From contig JABDAY010000003.1 in NCBI GenBank assembly GCA_013288895.1, positions 1 to 64,000 on the forward strand: a stretch of DNA of 64,000 bases, given 5' to 3'. The stretch is from Chlamydiota bacterium (GTDB lineage Bacteria > Chlamydiota > Chlamydiia > Chlamydiales > Rhabdochlamydiaceae). Position numbers and translations under genes: made by a program. The first letter of the stretch is position 1; each line of letters starts with the position of its first letter. Under the pieces are notes generated by a model. It searched no databases. It was given only the letters and a program-made list of their open reading frames with translations, and was not told the DNA's origin. Below, piece by piece: positions 19,770 to 28,473 of the stretch.

Positions 19770-20654
19770 TCACGACTTTTCTGCGCAATCTTTGAATAAA
19801 AATAGATTGTCCTGGATAAGTTCGTCGGTGTTTTTTTGCATCGCCTCATTGAATTCTTCGTAGGAGAGGTTTTTTAGAAAATTGCCGGCTATTTCTGCTG
19901 TTTTAAAAGCGTTGTTAGCGCCAGTGCCTTGGTAAAAGCTTCCCACCGCTGCTGCGTCTCCAATAATGATGGCCGACTTTTCTTTATTTGAAAAAGTTTG
20001 GGCTTGTTGCAGCTGAATATCGACAACAACAAAGAAAGGGTCTTCGATGCTTGTTTTTTGTTTTAGGACATCTAAGGAGATTTTTTTGGTGGAGCTTTGC
20101 AAAAAGACAATGCTTTTGCCGGGAACATCGATTTGTCTTAAAAAGTAGCCGTCATTAGAAGGATAGTCAGTGAGTGTGAAGGCTTTCTCGGAATTGTTTT
20201 GTTTTGCTGCAAGGATTCCGGTGGCAGTACCTAAAGTTTTTGTAGAAATACCAAGCATATTTCTAACTTGGCTATGAGACCCATCTGCACCTATGAGGAT
20301 ATCGTATGGAAAGTCTGTTAGTTCGGTAAACGTGGCGTAGATCTTTTTTATTCCAAGCTCCTCTCTACGTTTATCAAGAGCTTCTTCCATCGCATTTATT
20401 GGGATAAATCTTTTTATTCCCACTTCTTTGGACAACCCCCATTTTTCAAAAAGTTGTAATGTGTACTCGGTAAGGAAAATCCAACGGGCACGCTCATATT
20501 TGTCCCGCTTTTCTACGACGGTGACATCGGCGCCCGCCATTTGAGCCTCGATTGCAGCAGCAAGCCCAGCTGGCCCGCCTCCTACCACAACTACCGTAGG
20601 CCCAGCAAAACAAGCAGAGCAAAAACAAATAATAAGAAAAATAAATTTATTCAT
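19770..20654 (-). CDS. FAD-dependent oxidoreductase/monooxygenase-like protein with signal peptide
   Basis: MNKFIFLIICFCSACFAG signal followed by TVVVVGGGPAGLAAAIEAQMAGADVTVVEKR; ILIGADGSHSQVR; AIIIGDAAAVGSFYQGTGANNAF. Confidence 0.75.
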   Translation of the reverse strand: MNKFIFLIICFCSACFAGPTVVVVGGGPAGLAAAIEAQMAGADVTVVEKRDKYERARWIFLTEYTLQLFEKWGLSKEVGIKRFIPINAMEEALDKRREELGIKKIYATFTELTDFPYDILIGADGSHSQVRNMLGISTKTLGTATGILAAKQNNSEKAFTLTDYPSNDGYFLRQIDVPGKSIVFLQSSTKKISLDVLKQKTSIEDPFFVVVDIQLQQAQTFSNKEKSAIIIGDAAAVGSFYQGTGANNAFKTAEIAGNFLKNLSYEEFNEAMQKNTDELIQDNLFLFKDCAEKS

Positions 20655-20822
20655 GGGAAGAATTTTAACAGAATCTATATAAACAATCTAGAAGAAAGAC
20701 GAGCAGCGGTAGTGGGTAATAGACGAAATGAGACAGTTGTATGAGTGACAAGAAAATACTTTTGTTTCTTCTTGCTTAGAGCCCTCACGTACAATTCTTA
20801 ACGTGCTTATCACCTAAAGGCC

Positions 20823-21110
20823 GAATTCCATCAGCGCAGAGTGGAGACTGAGACGCAGAGGTCGCTGAGGGGGAGAAAAATCGCCTCTTTTACGGAACGT
20901 ACGCCGTAGGGAAAAAGAAAGTTTTGAGAAAGCAAGGAGTTAAAAAACCTTGAGACAATGATTACCTTGCTTTCTCAAAACTTTCTTTTTCCCTACGGCG
21001 TAGAGCTTCGCTCAAAAGAGGCGATGATCCCTTCACTCTTTAACCCCCAGCATTTCCCTCTTCCTCAGCGACCTCTGCGTCTCAGTCTTCACTCTGCGCA
21101 GATGGAATTC
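20823..21110. repeat. Long near-palindrome (~288 bp) with large arms
   Basis: gaattccatcagcgcagagtggagactgagacgcagaggtcgctgagg / cctcagcgacctctgcgtctcagtcttcactctgcgcagatggaattc, inner arms ccgtagggaaaaagaaagttttgagaaagcaagg / ccttgctttctcaaaactttctttttccctacgg. Confidence 0.92.
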
Positions 21111-21170
21111 AATATTCGGTCAATAAGCTTGTTTGCATGTCGTCCATTGTCCATGTGCGCGCGTCCATTT

Positions 21171-22478
21171 TTAGTAGACATAAGGAATTATTTTGTATTT
21201 GACTTTTTGGGAGTAGGTGAGCCAGTCGGGGCCGTATTTGAGGGCGCAGCGCTTTTCGTCGCGGACTGTGCGATCGATGAGGAGGATGGTTAGGAACAGG
21301 ACGTAGAAGTAGGGAAGGGCGTTGGTGAACAGAGCAGGTAGAGTCCAGAAGAGGGCGCCGAGGATCTCGGGGACATAGTGGAAATGGCGGGCGATTCCCC
21401 ACCAGCCAGAGGCTAGGAGGATGTTTTGCCTTTTCTCTCCGTCTTGGGTTGTGTAGTGTGCGGTGATGAGGGTGGGTTTTTTGCCCCACACTGTGCAGTT
21501 GCCATTTGTAGAGCGGACAAATTGCCTTTGCCGATCGGCCAGGTAGTTAATGAGGATGGAGCCCACTCCAAGAGCAAAAATGAGATAGGCAAAAATGCCT
21601 AGGTTATTGGGGTGATTGACGAGGTATAAAATGGGTGAGGTATAAACTGCAGGAACCCAGACGAGGCATCCCCAGCAAATATAAAAACCCGCTCTATCAT
21701 GCATGATATCAAGGGAACGGAGATATCCGGTTTCCCAGATGAAAAATTTGAAGATGTAGAGAAGCTGCAAGGCGACTGCAACGAACATCGAATCAGAAAG
21801 TCCGTAGAGCTGGGATTGTTTTGCTGCAAAGGAGAGGATAATCACTCCCCACCCCATCATACCGAATCTGCAATTGGTAAACATTTTAAGATTCCATCCC
21901 ATGACTTTGGGATAAAGCTCGATCCCCCAATAGTAATCGAAGATTGGGTTTCCACTTACGCCACAATCGGTAGTAGAAGGGGCTTTACGCCCTTTGATGT
22001 AGAGAAGAAAGCAGAAGAGGAGACTAAAAATATTTAAGGCTCCTATGAGCTCTCCAAAGTTGTCGTAGACAATCGTGGGAGAAAATAAATTCCATTTGAA
22101 AGAACAGAGATAAAAAAGGAGGATGGTCAAAAGAAAGCAAGGAATACCATTAGCTTGATAAATCGGAATATTTCCTTTTGGAGTGATCGGGCCGCGAAAA
22201 GTTTTTCCGGGGATAATTCTCATGAAAATAAGTTGAGTAGCAGCGAATACAGCGATGATTTTCCAGGCAATTAACGAACCAAAAAGAAGTGGTATTTGCA
22301 AACCCTGACTGATGAAATTTTGCAAAGAGCCGTCATTCACGACGTTAATATGCCACATGAGCATAGCAGCTGGAGGACATAAGAGAATCAGCAATAAAGG
22401 GCCAATTGTTGTGCGTATCCAATAGCCCAGTCTACTCTGTTTAAGTGCAATTGTGTTATCCATTTCTACACAATGCAT
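21171..22478 (-). CDS. Sterol delta-7 reductase / 7-dehydrocholesterol reductase-like (ERG4/ERG24 family)
   Basis: C-terminal ILLASGWWGIARHFHYVPEILGALFWTLPALFTNALPYFYVLFLTILLIDRTVRDEKRCALKYGPDWLTYSQKVKYKIIPYVY matches the ERG4/DHCR7 signature; multi-TM. Confidence 0.88.
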   Translation of the reverse strand: MHCVEMDNTIALKQSRLGYWIRTTIGPLLLILLCPPAAMLMWHINVVNDGSLQNFISQGLQIPLLFGSLIAWKIIAVFAATQLIFMRIIPGKTFRGPITPKGNIPIYQANGIPCFLLTILLFYLCSFKWNLFSPTIVYDNFGELIGALNIFSLLFCFLLYIKGRKAPSTTDCGVSGNPIFDYYWGIELYPKVMGWNLKMFTNCRFGMMGWGVIILSFAAKQSQLYGLSDSMFVAVALQLLYIFKFFIWETGYLRSLDIMHDRAGFYICWGCLVWVPAVYTSPILYLVNHPNNLGIFAYLIFALGVGSILINYLADRQRQFVRSTNGNCTVWGKKPTLITAHYTTQDGEKRQNILLASGWWGIARHFHYVPEILGALFWTLPALFTNALPYFYVLFLTILLIDRTVRDEKRCALKYGPDWLTYSQKVKYKIIPYVY

Positions 22479-22489
22479 AAAAGACGAAT

Positions 22490-22573
22490 TGCGGTCAAGA
22501 TGACTCGAACATCCACCGAGTTTCCCCGACTAGAACCTGAATCTAGCGCGTCTACCAATTCCGCCATGACCGC
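22490..22573 (-). tRNA. tRNA-Leu (anticodon CAG)
   Basis: Minus strand GCGGTCATGGCGGAATTGGTAGACGCGCTAGATTCAGGTTCTAGTCGGGGAAACTCGGTGGATGTTCGAGTCATCTTGACCGCA: 7 bp acceptor stem, long variable arm, CTAGATTCAGGTTCTAG anticodon arm. Confidence 0.93.
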
Positions 22574-22637
22574 GAATGAAATAGTCTAGCATTATTTTTC
22601 ATATACGTCTATAATTGCGAGCAACACGGAGGATACA

Positions 22638-22958
22638 ATGAGTGAGAATATCAGACAAGTGACGCAGGAAAATTTCAAAAAAGAATTAGAAAAAGGGTTG
22701 TTTCTCGTAGACTTTTATGCGGATTGGTGTGGCCCTTGCAGAATGCTTACCCCTGTTCTAGAGAAAATTGCACAGGAAATGGCCGGCAAAGTAACTGTTG
22801 TAAAATTGGATATCGACCATGCACAGCAAACTGCTTCTTCCTGTGATATCACTTCTGTCCCCACTTTGATTTTATTCAAAGATGGGAAAGAGGTTGGGAG
22901 GATTGTAGGACTCAGAGATGCGGAATCCATTAAACAGTTTATTAGACCTTTTGCATAA
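22638..22958 (+). CDS. trxA: Thioredoxin
   Basis: LVDFYADWCGPCRMLTPVLEKIA; SVPTLILFKDGKEVGRIVG. Confidence 0.97.
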   Translation: MSENIRQVTQENFKKELEKGLFLVDFYADWCGPCRMLTPVLEKIAQEMAGKVTVVKLDIDHAQQTASSCDITSVPTLILFKDGKEVGRIVGLRDAESIKQFIRPFA

Positions 22959-23127
22959 CCTCATTTGCCCGTTAAAACAAATCTTTTCGGGCCAATTTTT
23001 ATATCGTCGTCTCACCGACTTATTCAAGTCGCTTCGTCTCCGCTATCCGAGACAACTTCGTTGTCTCTAAAAATTTGCCTCGAAAATCTTTTGTTTTTCC
23101 GGACAAAGCAGGTCATGCAAAAGGTCT
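22944..23127. repeat. Imperfect ~184 bp inverted repeat between convergent trxA and transporter genes
   Basis: agaccttttgcataacctcatttgcccgttaaaacaaatcttttcgggccaattttta pairs with the reverse complement of taaaaatttgcctcgaaaatcttttgtttttccggacaaagcaggtcatgcaaaaggtct; inner hairpin gagacaacttcgttgtctc. Confidence 0.75.
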
Positions 23128-25309
23128 ATTCAGACTTCTGTCTAAACCCAAGGACGTTGTTCAGAATTGACCAACGTCTCCCTTCTGGTTTCGCCAGATT
23201 GGTTTTACCAAGGACCCAAAGTTTGTACTGCTCTGCGGTAAAACCCTCAGTTTTTTTTAACTCGAGCCATTGATTGAGGAAAGTCAAAAATCTTCCGGAG
23301 CGTTCATTCACCGGATAGCCGAGTGAATCGGTTCCGACAGAAGGTGTTGGAGTGATGATGTGAAGGTTAGGGTGCTTACTGATCCATGGGATCGCCTGTG
23401 GTTCTGCCCATAAAAGTACCACTTCAGGTCCCGTTTGTAAAAAATCTTCATAAGTATTTAGAAGAATAATTTCCTTTTGGGGAAATATCGCTTTAGCAGT
23501 TAATGCGTAGGAGCTTCCTTTGAGAACTGCAATTTTAATGTTTTCTTTTTCCTTTAGATAAGAATGGGAAACGTAGTCTTCATTCTTGGGCCCCTTAACG
23601 ACAAAGACATACTGACTCTGGACATAAGGTTCTGTAAAAGAGACTTTTTTTAGTCGCTCTTCGTTGATCGTAATTGCAGACATGCCGACATCATAAAGAT
23701 TATTATCGAGGTCTTGGGAGATTGTGTCGTAATCAATAGGGATGAGTTCGAGGGAGCAATCAAGATCTTGCGCAAGAGTATAAGCCAACATAATGTCATA
23801 TCCAGCCAGCTCTTTTTCCTGATTGTAAAAAGAGAAAGGAGCGACATCGGGATAATAACCCACTCGGAGTGTTTTTGTTCTTACGATCCTATCAAAAGTG
23901 TCTTCATTAGGCAGAATTTCTGCTGGGGATATCCCATTTCGAGAAGTGTGAATATGTGACTTTACATTTGAAAGGACGGCAATTTCATAAATGCTTTTGG
24001 TGGTGTTTCTGATAGGAGGAAAGGGATTATAAAAATAAAGAATTCCAAATAGAAATATCACAGGAATAAAAGTGATTGCAAGACTGGGTATAAATTTTTT
24101 CCAGTTGAAGCGGATCAATTTTCTACAAGCAAAGGTGATAAACAAAGAAAGGGTGGCAATCTCCATCGCAGAAGCCATCGATTGGAAACCAGCTGTGAAT
24201 GGAATAGTGGTTAAAAATAGATCAATTGAATCAAGGGGAAGGCCAAGATTTTCGATCAGGAAGGTTAAGCTGTTGAGCCAAGAGCCAATGCCCACTGCGC
24301 CGAGCGATGTTAGAAAATTGATAATGAAAAGCTTAATCTGACTAAACACTGATAGAGGGACTTGGAAAAAAATCGAGCAGAACAAAATAAATAAGGCCAT
24401 GAATAGCGAACCTAAAGGCACATTGAAAATGACTGAGACGGTACCCTGAATCTGGCTTTGCGCCTTATCATCTTTAGGGAGTAAAATTAAGGTTTCCCTT
24501 TGCACAAGCTGCATAATAAATGGCAAACATACAATAACTACATTGGTTGTGTAAGCAAGAAGTAGGACTGGGAGCATATCCTTTAGCCATTTAGTTCCAT
24601 TTAAGGTGGTTAGCATACTTGTGAGTCTGGGAAAAATCCAGAAGACGACTGTGCAAATGGCGAGGATATAGAATAAGATATAGGTGGTTACTTGCTTAAC
24701 TGTGGTGAGCTCCATTGTGCCTACCTGATAGGCGATGATCATGAAGGTTCCGACAGGGGTAATTTTACTAATCCAGGAGGTAAGAGTTGTCAGGGCATCA
24801 ACAACTGTTTCTAAAAGGGACATCGCATTTTCTTTGTTTTTAATGCACATAAACGCGATTCCTAAAAGCACCGAGAAAACTACGATTGCTGGGACGAGAT
24901 TATGCGTTAGTGCTGCAAAAATATTTTCGGGGATAAGAAGCTGAGCAAAGTTTAATGTGACTTTCTCTTCAGGATTATAAGTTGCAAGGCCTTTTGCTTT
25001 GATTTGAGGAAAACAAAAATAGACAAGGTAAATCACGAAGATATTGATCGCCCAGGCGAGTCCTAGAAAGATGACCCCTTTTTTTAAAATCTCTTTAGAT
25101 TGGGCAATTCCTAATTGTCCTATCCCGTGGACGATCGCCGCTACTAAATAGGGGAGGATCGTGATTTTCAAAATCATGATGTAGGCATCTGTCCAAGGCT
25201 TGAAAAAGGTGAGGTAGTCACCAAAAAATAATCCAAAAAAGATCCCCACTAGGGTGGCAATGACCATCTGAAGAGTTAGCGAGTTTTTCAAATTATGCAT
25301 GAAAATCAA
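23126..25309 (-). CDS. Dicarboxylate/amino acid:cation symporter (DAACS) fused to a family 3 periplasmic solute-binding domain
   Basis: N-terminal ~420 aa multi-TM transporter (ITILPYLVAAIVHGIGQLG, TTIPFTAGFQSMASAMEIATLSL); C-terminal LRVGYYPDVAPFSFYNQEKELAGYDIMLAYTLAQDLDCSLELIPIDYDTISQDLDNNLYDVGMSAITINEERLKKVSFTEPYV. Confidence 0.85.
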   Translation of the reverse strand: MIFMHNLKNSLTLQMVIATLVGIFFGLFFGDYLTFFKPWTDAYIMILKITILPYLVAAIVHGIGQLGIAQSKEILKKGVIFLGLAWAINIFVIYLVYFCFPQIKAKGLATYNPEEKVTLNFAQLLIPENIFAALTHNLVPAIVVFSVLLGIAFMCIKNKENAMSLLETVVDALTTLTSWISKITPVGTFMIIAYQVGTMELTTVKQVTTYILFYILAICTVVFWIFPRLTSMLTTLNGTKWLKDMLPVLLLAYTTNVVIVCLPFIMQLVQRETLILLPKDDKAQSQIQGTVSVIFNVPLGSLFMALFILFCSIFFQVPLSVFSQIKLFIINFLTSLGAVGIGSWLNSLTFLIENLGLPLDSIDLFLTTIPFTAGFQSMASAMEIATLSLFITFACRKLIRFNWKKFIPSLAITFIPVIFLFGILYFYNPFPPIRNTTKSIYEIAVLSNVKSHIHTSRNGISPAEILPNEDTFDRIVRTKTLRVGYYPDVAPFSFYNQEKELAGYDIMLAYTLAQDLDCSLELIPIDYDTISQDLDNNLYDVGMSAITINEERLKKVSFTEPYVQSQYVFVVKGPKNEDYVSHSYLKEKENIKIAVLKGSSYALTAKAIFPQKEIILLNTYEDFLQTGPEVVLLWAEPQAIPWISKHPNLHIITPTPSVGTDSLGYPVNERSGRFLTFLNQWLELKKTEGFTAEQYKLWVLGKTNLAKPEGRRWSILNNVLGFRQKSE

Positions 25310-25745
25310 ACTTTTGTTGCCTTAAAGCTTCGTATAACACTATTGCCACAGTATTTGCAAGATTTAGACAGCGACTATTTTCTTTCATAGGCACTTTGTA
25401 GAAAAGATCGGGATATTTTTCATGGAATAGAGGTGGCAATCCTGAAACTTCTGATCCAAATACAAGATAGTCATTAGGCTGATAAGTGACCTCAGTGTGA
25501 CTTTTTTTGCCGTGAATGGAAAAAAAATAGAATTTCTTTTCCGGTGTTAGGAACGCATCTAAACGATCAATATATTGGATATCGACCTCGTCCCAGTAAT
25601 CAAGCCCTGCTCTTTTTAACATTCTACTTGAAGTGCTAAAACCAAGAGGCCTCACAAGATAGAGACTTGAGCCCGTAACGCTACATGTTCTCACAACATT
25701 TCCTGTATTCTGAGGAATCTGCGGCTGAAATAGGATGATGTTCAT
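25293..25745 (-). CDS. trmL: tRNA (cytidine(34)-2'-O)-methyltransferase, SpoU family
   Basis: MNIILFQPQIPQNTGNVVRTC; YLVFGSEVSGLP; RCLNLANTVAIVLYEALRQ. ORF-track extension upstream is the palindrome. Confidence 0.92.
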   Translation of the reverse strand: MNIILFQPQIPQNTGNVVRTCSVTGSSLYLVRPLGFSTSSRMLKRAGLDYWDEVDIQYIDRLDAFLTPEKKFYFFSIHGKKSHTEVTYQPNDYLVFGSEVSGLPPLFHEKYPDLFYKVPMKENSRCLNLANTVAIVLYEALRQQKFDFHA

Positions 25746-25777
25746 GGTACATACTTGATTGAAGGTTAGAATAAAAA

Positions 25778-25887
25778 GATCGGGCACGCACGCGGGCACG
25801 GGCACGGGCACGAAATCCGGAGGGAAAAGAAAGCTTAAGTACTTCCCTCTTTGGTGCCCGTGCCCGTGCCCGCGTGCGTGCCCGATC
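25778..25887. repeat. CGGGCA-stem palindrome, copy B
   Basis: gatcgggcacgcacgcgggcacgggcacgggcacga...tggtgcccgtgcccgtgcccgcgtgcgtgcccgatc around aagcttaagtactt. Confidence 0.95.
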
Positions 25888-25901
25888 TTCCTTCTTAACT
25901 T

Positions 25902-26693
25902 TTATCTAACAGCCTCTGTTGCTGTTTCCGTTGCAGTAACGGGTGTTGCTATTTCAGCGTTTTGTGGTTGCGCGTTAGTTGTTACGGCGCTTTCCTCTTT
26001 TGGCTGAGCATTATTTGCTTTTACACATTCGATTTCAAATGTGAGCATGCTGTTTGGGGGGAGATATCCGTGCGTGCCATATCCCAGATCTGGGTGGATA
26101 TAGACGGTTCTTTTCTCTCCTTCTTTCATCCCTACAAGTGCTTTGCTCAAACCCGGGATAGTCTCGTCAAGAGCAATCATCTCATCTTCTTTAGAAGAAC
26201 CGAAAACTGTTCCATCGAGATATTTGCCGGTATATCTAATTAGGGGAGAAAAATGGGTTTGAATTTCAGCGCCTTCGCCTGCTTTTTCAATTTTGTATTG
26301 AAGCTTATTTTCTTCTAAAGAAATGATATTTGTTTCTTTTCCATTTTTTGCCATGAACTCTTCAGCTTTTTGCAAATTTTCAGCAGCTTTAACTTTAAAA
26401 GCTTTTTCCTGAACGGCTGTGATTGCCTTAACGCATTCTGCTTCTGTCATAGGAGCAGTTTTTCCTTCTGCGCAATCTTTGATCCCCTTGACAACTTGGG
26501 CAACATCGAATTTAAATCCGAGATTTTCGATATTTTTCCCAATCAAATGTCCAAAAGATTCAGATACTTTTGCAATATCGATTTCCACCTCTTCTTGCAC
26601 AACGGGTGTCTCTTCGGGGTTATCTGCGAATAACGAAAGTGTTGCGAATAAACATATTAAACTAAATTTTTTCATAGAATCCTCCATAGACAT
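25902..26693 (-). CDS. mip: FKBP-type peptidyl-prolyl cis-trans isomerase (Mip-like), exported
   Basis: Signal peptide; IRYTGKYLDGTVFGSSKEDEMIALDETIPGLSKALVGMKEGEKRTVYIHPDLGYGTHGYLPPNSMLTFEIE. Confidence 0.9.
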   Translation of the reverse strand: MSMEDSMKKFSLICLFATLSLFADNPEETPVVQEEVEIDIAKVSESFGHLIGKNIENLGFKFDVAQVVKGIKDCAEGKTAPMTEAECVKAITAVQEKAFKVKAAENLQKAEEFMAKNGKETNIISLEENKLQYKIEKAGEGAEIQTHFSPLIRYTGKYLDGTVFGSSKEDEMIALDETIPGLSKALVGMKEGEKRTVYIHPDLGYGTHGYLPPNSMLTFEIECVKANNAQPKEESAVTTNAQPQNAEIATPVTATETATEAVR

Positions 26694-26715
26694 ACGATTT
26701 TATCTAGATCATACT

Positions 26716-28473
26716 TTAAAGCCAAGAGATTTCTGTAGTCTCACAGTCGATCTCTAATTCGTTAAGTTGTTGTTTTGAAACCTTTGCTGGAGCCTGCATC
26801 ATGAGATCGCTGGCTTTTTGAGTTTTTGGAAAGGCGATCACATCTCGGATGTTCTCTGTTCCGGAAAGGATCATTACTAGCCGATCGAGGCCAAGGGCAA
26901 TTCCCAAATGGGGTGGCGTTCCATATTTAAGAGCTTCGACAAAGAAGCCAAATTTTTCTTTTATTTGGTCTGGGGAGAGCTTGAGGGTTTGGAAAATCTT
27001 TTCTTGAAGTTCTCCACTATGGATCCGTTGCGAGCCTCCCCCTATTTCATATCCATTAAGGACAATGTCATAGGCCTGGGCGCGCATTTTTAATGGGGCG
27101 GAATCGAGCAGGTGGATGTCTTCAATATGAGGAGAAGTAAAGGGATGGTGTTCACTCTCTACCCTTTTTTCTTCTGTGTTATATTTGAACATGGGGAAAT
27201 CGGTTACCCATAAAAACTTTAAATCACCGCTCTTAATGAGGTTGCGTTGTTTTGCAATATGGCGTCTTAAGTGATCTAGCCCTTGGTTAATTCTTTCTTC
27301 AGGCCCAGCTCCAAATAGGAGAAGATCTCCCACTGCCGCATTCATGGCAGATTCGATCTCGTTTAATTGTTCGGGAGTAAAGAATTTAACGATGCTCGAG
27401 GCCCATCCCTCTTCCCCTTTTTTCATCCAAGCAAGGCCATTTATTCCAAATTTAGAAACAAAGGAAATAAACCCATCGATATCCTTGCGTGATATGTCAG
27501 CGCCCCCTTTGACGCAAAGACCTTTCACGCAGCCCCCCCCTTCCAGCTCTTGCTTAAAAATCGTGAAGGAAGAGCGTTTTGCAATTTCGTCAATACGGAT
27601 AAGTTCCATTCCAAAACGGAGATCAGGTCTGTCTGTTCCATATTTTTCTAAACATTCTTTGTAAGGTATATGAGGGAATTGATGTTCCTGGCCATGAAAT
27701 AATTCTCTTAGCAATCCTTCAATAAGTCCCATCACTTCTTTCGGAGTACAGAAACTCATCTCCAAGTCGATTTGGGTGAATTCAGGTTGCCTATCCGCTC
27801 TTAAATCTTCATCTCTAAAGCAAGGGGCTATTTGGAAATAGCGGTCCAATCCCCCTACCATGAGGAGCTGTTTAAAGATCTGTGGAGATTGGGGCAGTGC
27901 GTAAAAATTTCCCGGATAAATGCGTGAAGGGACAAGATAATCGCGTGCGCCTTCAGGTGTTGATTTGGCAAGAATGGGGGTTTGAATTTCTAAAAACCCG
28001 TGTTTATCCAGATAATTTCTTGTAGTGATCATTACCTGATGTCTTATGATAAGTTTTTTAGTGATATCTCCCCTGCGTAAATCGAGGTAGCGGTATTTTA
28101 AACGGAGCTCATCATTGACTTCTGTTTCTTCTTCAGCAATGGAAAAGGGGGGAGTTTTTGCTAAACTTAAAATTTCAAGCTCTTTCACTTTAATTTCAAT
28201 TTTCCCTGTAGCGAGTTTGGGATTTGTCATCCCCTCAGCGCGAGGGATCACTTCTCCTTTTATAGAGATCACCCACTCGGAGCGGAGCTTTGCTGCGTCG
28301 GCAAGAACTTTAGGATCGAAGATGAGTTGAGTGAGTCCAAAACGGTCTCTTAAATCGATAAAAATAAGGCCGCCGTGGTCTCTTCTTCTATGAACCCATC
28401 CAGAAAGGGTGACATGTTTGCCAATGTCTTTAAGACAAAGCGCCCCGCAATTGTGGGTTCTTCTATAATCCAT
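26716..28473 (-). CDS. aspS: Aspartyl-tRNA synthetase
   Basis: VTLSGWVHRRRDHGGLIFIDLRDRFG; FRDEDLRADRQPEFTQIDLEMSF; GIALGLDRLVMILSGTENIRDVIAFPKT. Confidence 0.97.
   Translation of the reverse strand: MDYRRTHNCGALCLKDIGKHVTLSGWVHRRRDHGGLIFIDLRDRFGLTQLIFDPKVLADAAKLRSEWVISIKGEVIPRAEGMTNPKLATGKIEIKVKELEILSLAKTPPFSIAEEETEVNDELRLKYRYLDLRRGDITKKLIIRHQVMITTRNYLDKHGFLEIQTPILAKSTPEGARDYLVPSRIYPGNFYALPQSPQIFKQLLMVGGLDRYFQIAPCFRDEDLRADRQPEFTQIDLEMSFCTPKEVMGLIEGLLRELFHGQEHQFPHIPYKECLEKYGTDRPDLRFGMELIRIDEIAKRSSFTIFKQELEGGGCVKGLCVKGGADISRKDIDGFISFVSKFGINGLAWMKKGEEGWASSIVKFFTPEQLNEIESAMNAAVGDLLLFGAGPEERINQGLDHLRRHIAKQRNLIKSGDLKFLWVTDFPMFKYNTEEKRVESEHHPFTSPHIEDIHLLDSAPLKMRAQAYDIVLNGYEIGGGSQRIHSGELQEKIFQTLKLSPDQIKEKFGFFVEALKYGTPPHLGIALGLDRLVMILSGTENIRDVIAFPKTQKASDLMMQAPAKVSKQQLNELEIDCETTEISWL

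Noticed and set aside
20958-21293. 111 aa ORF overlapping the 288 bp palindrome
   Set aside because: Composed of palindrome arm plus antisense of the sterol reductase; no recognisable domain or RBS.
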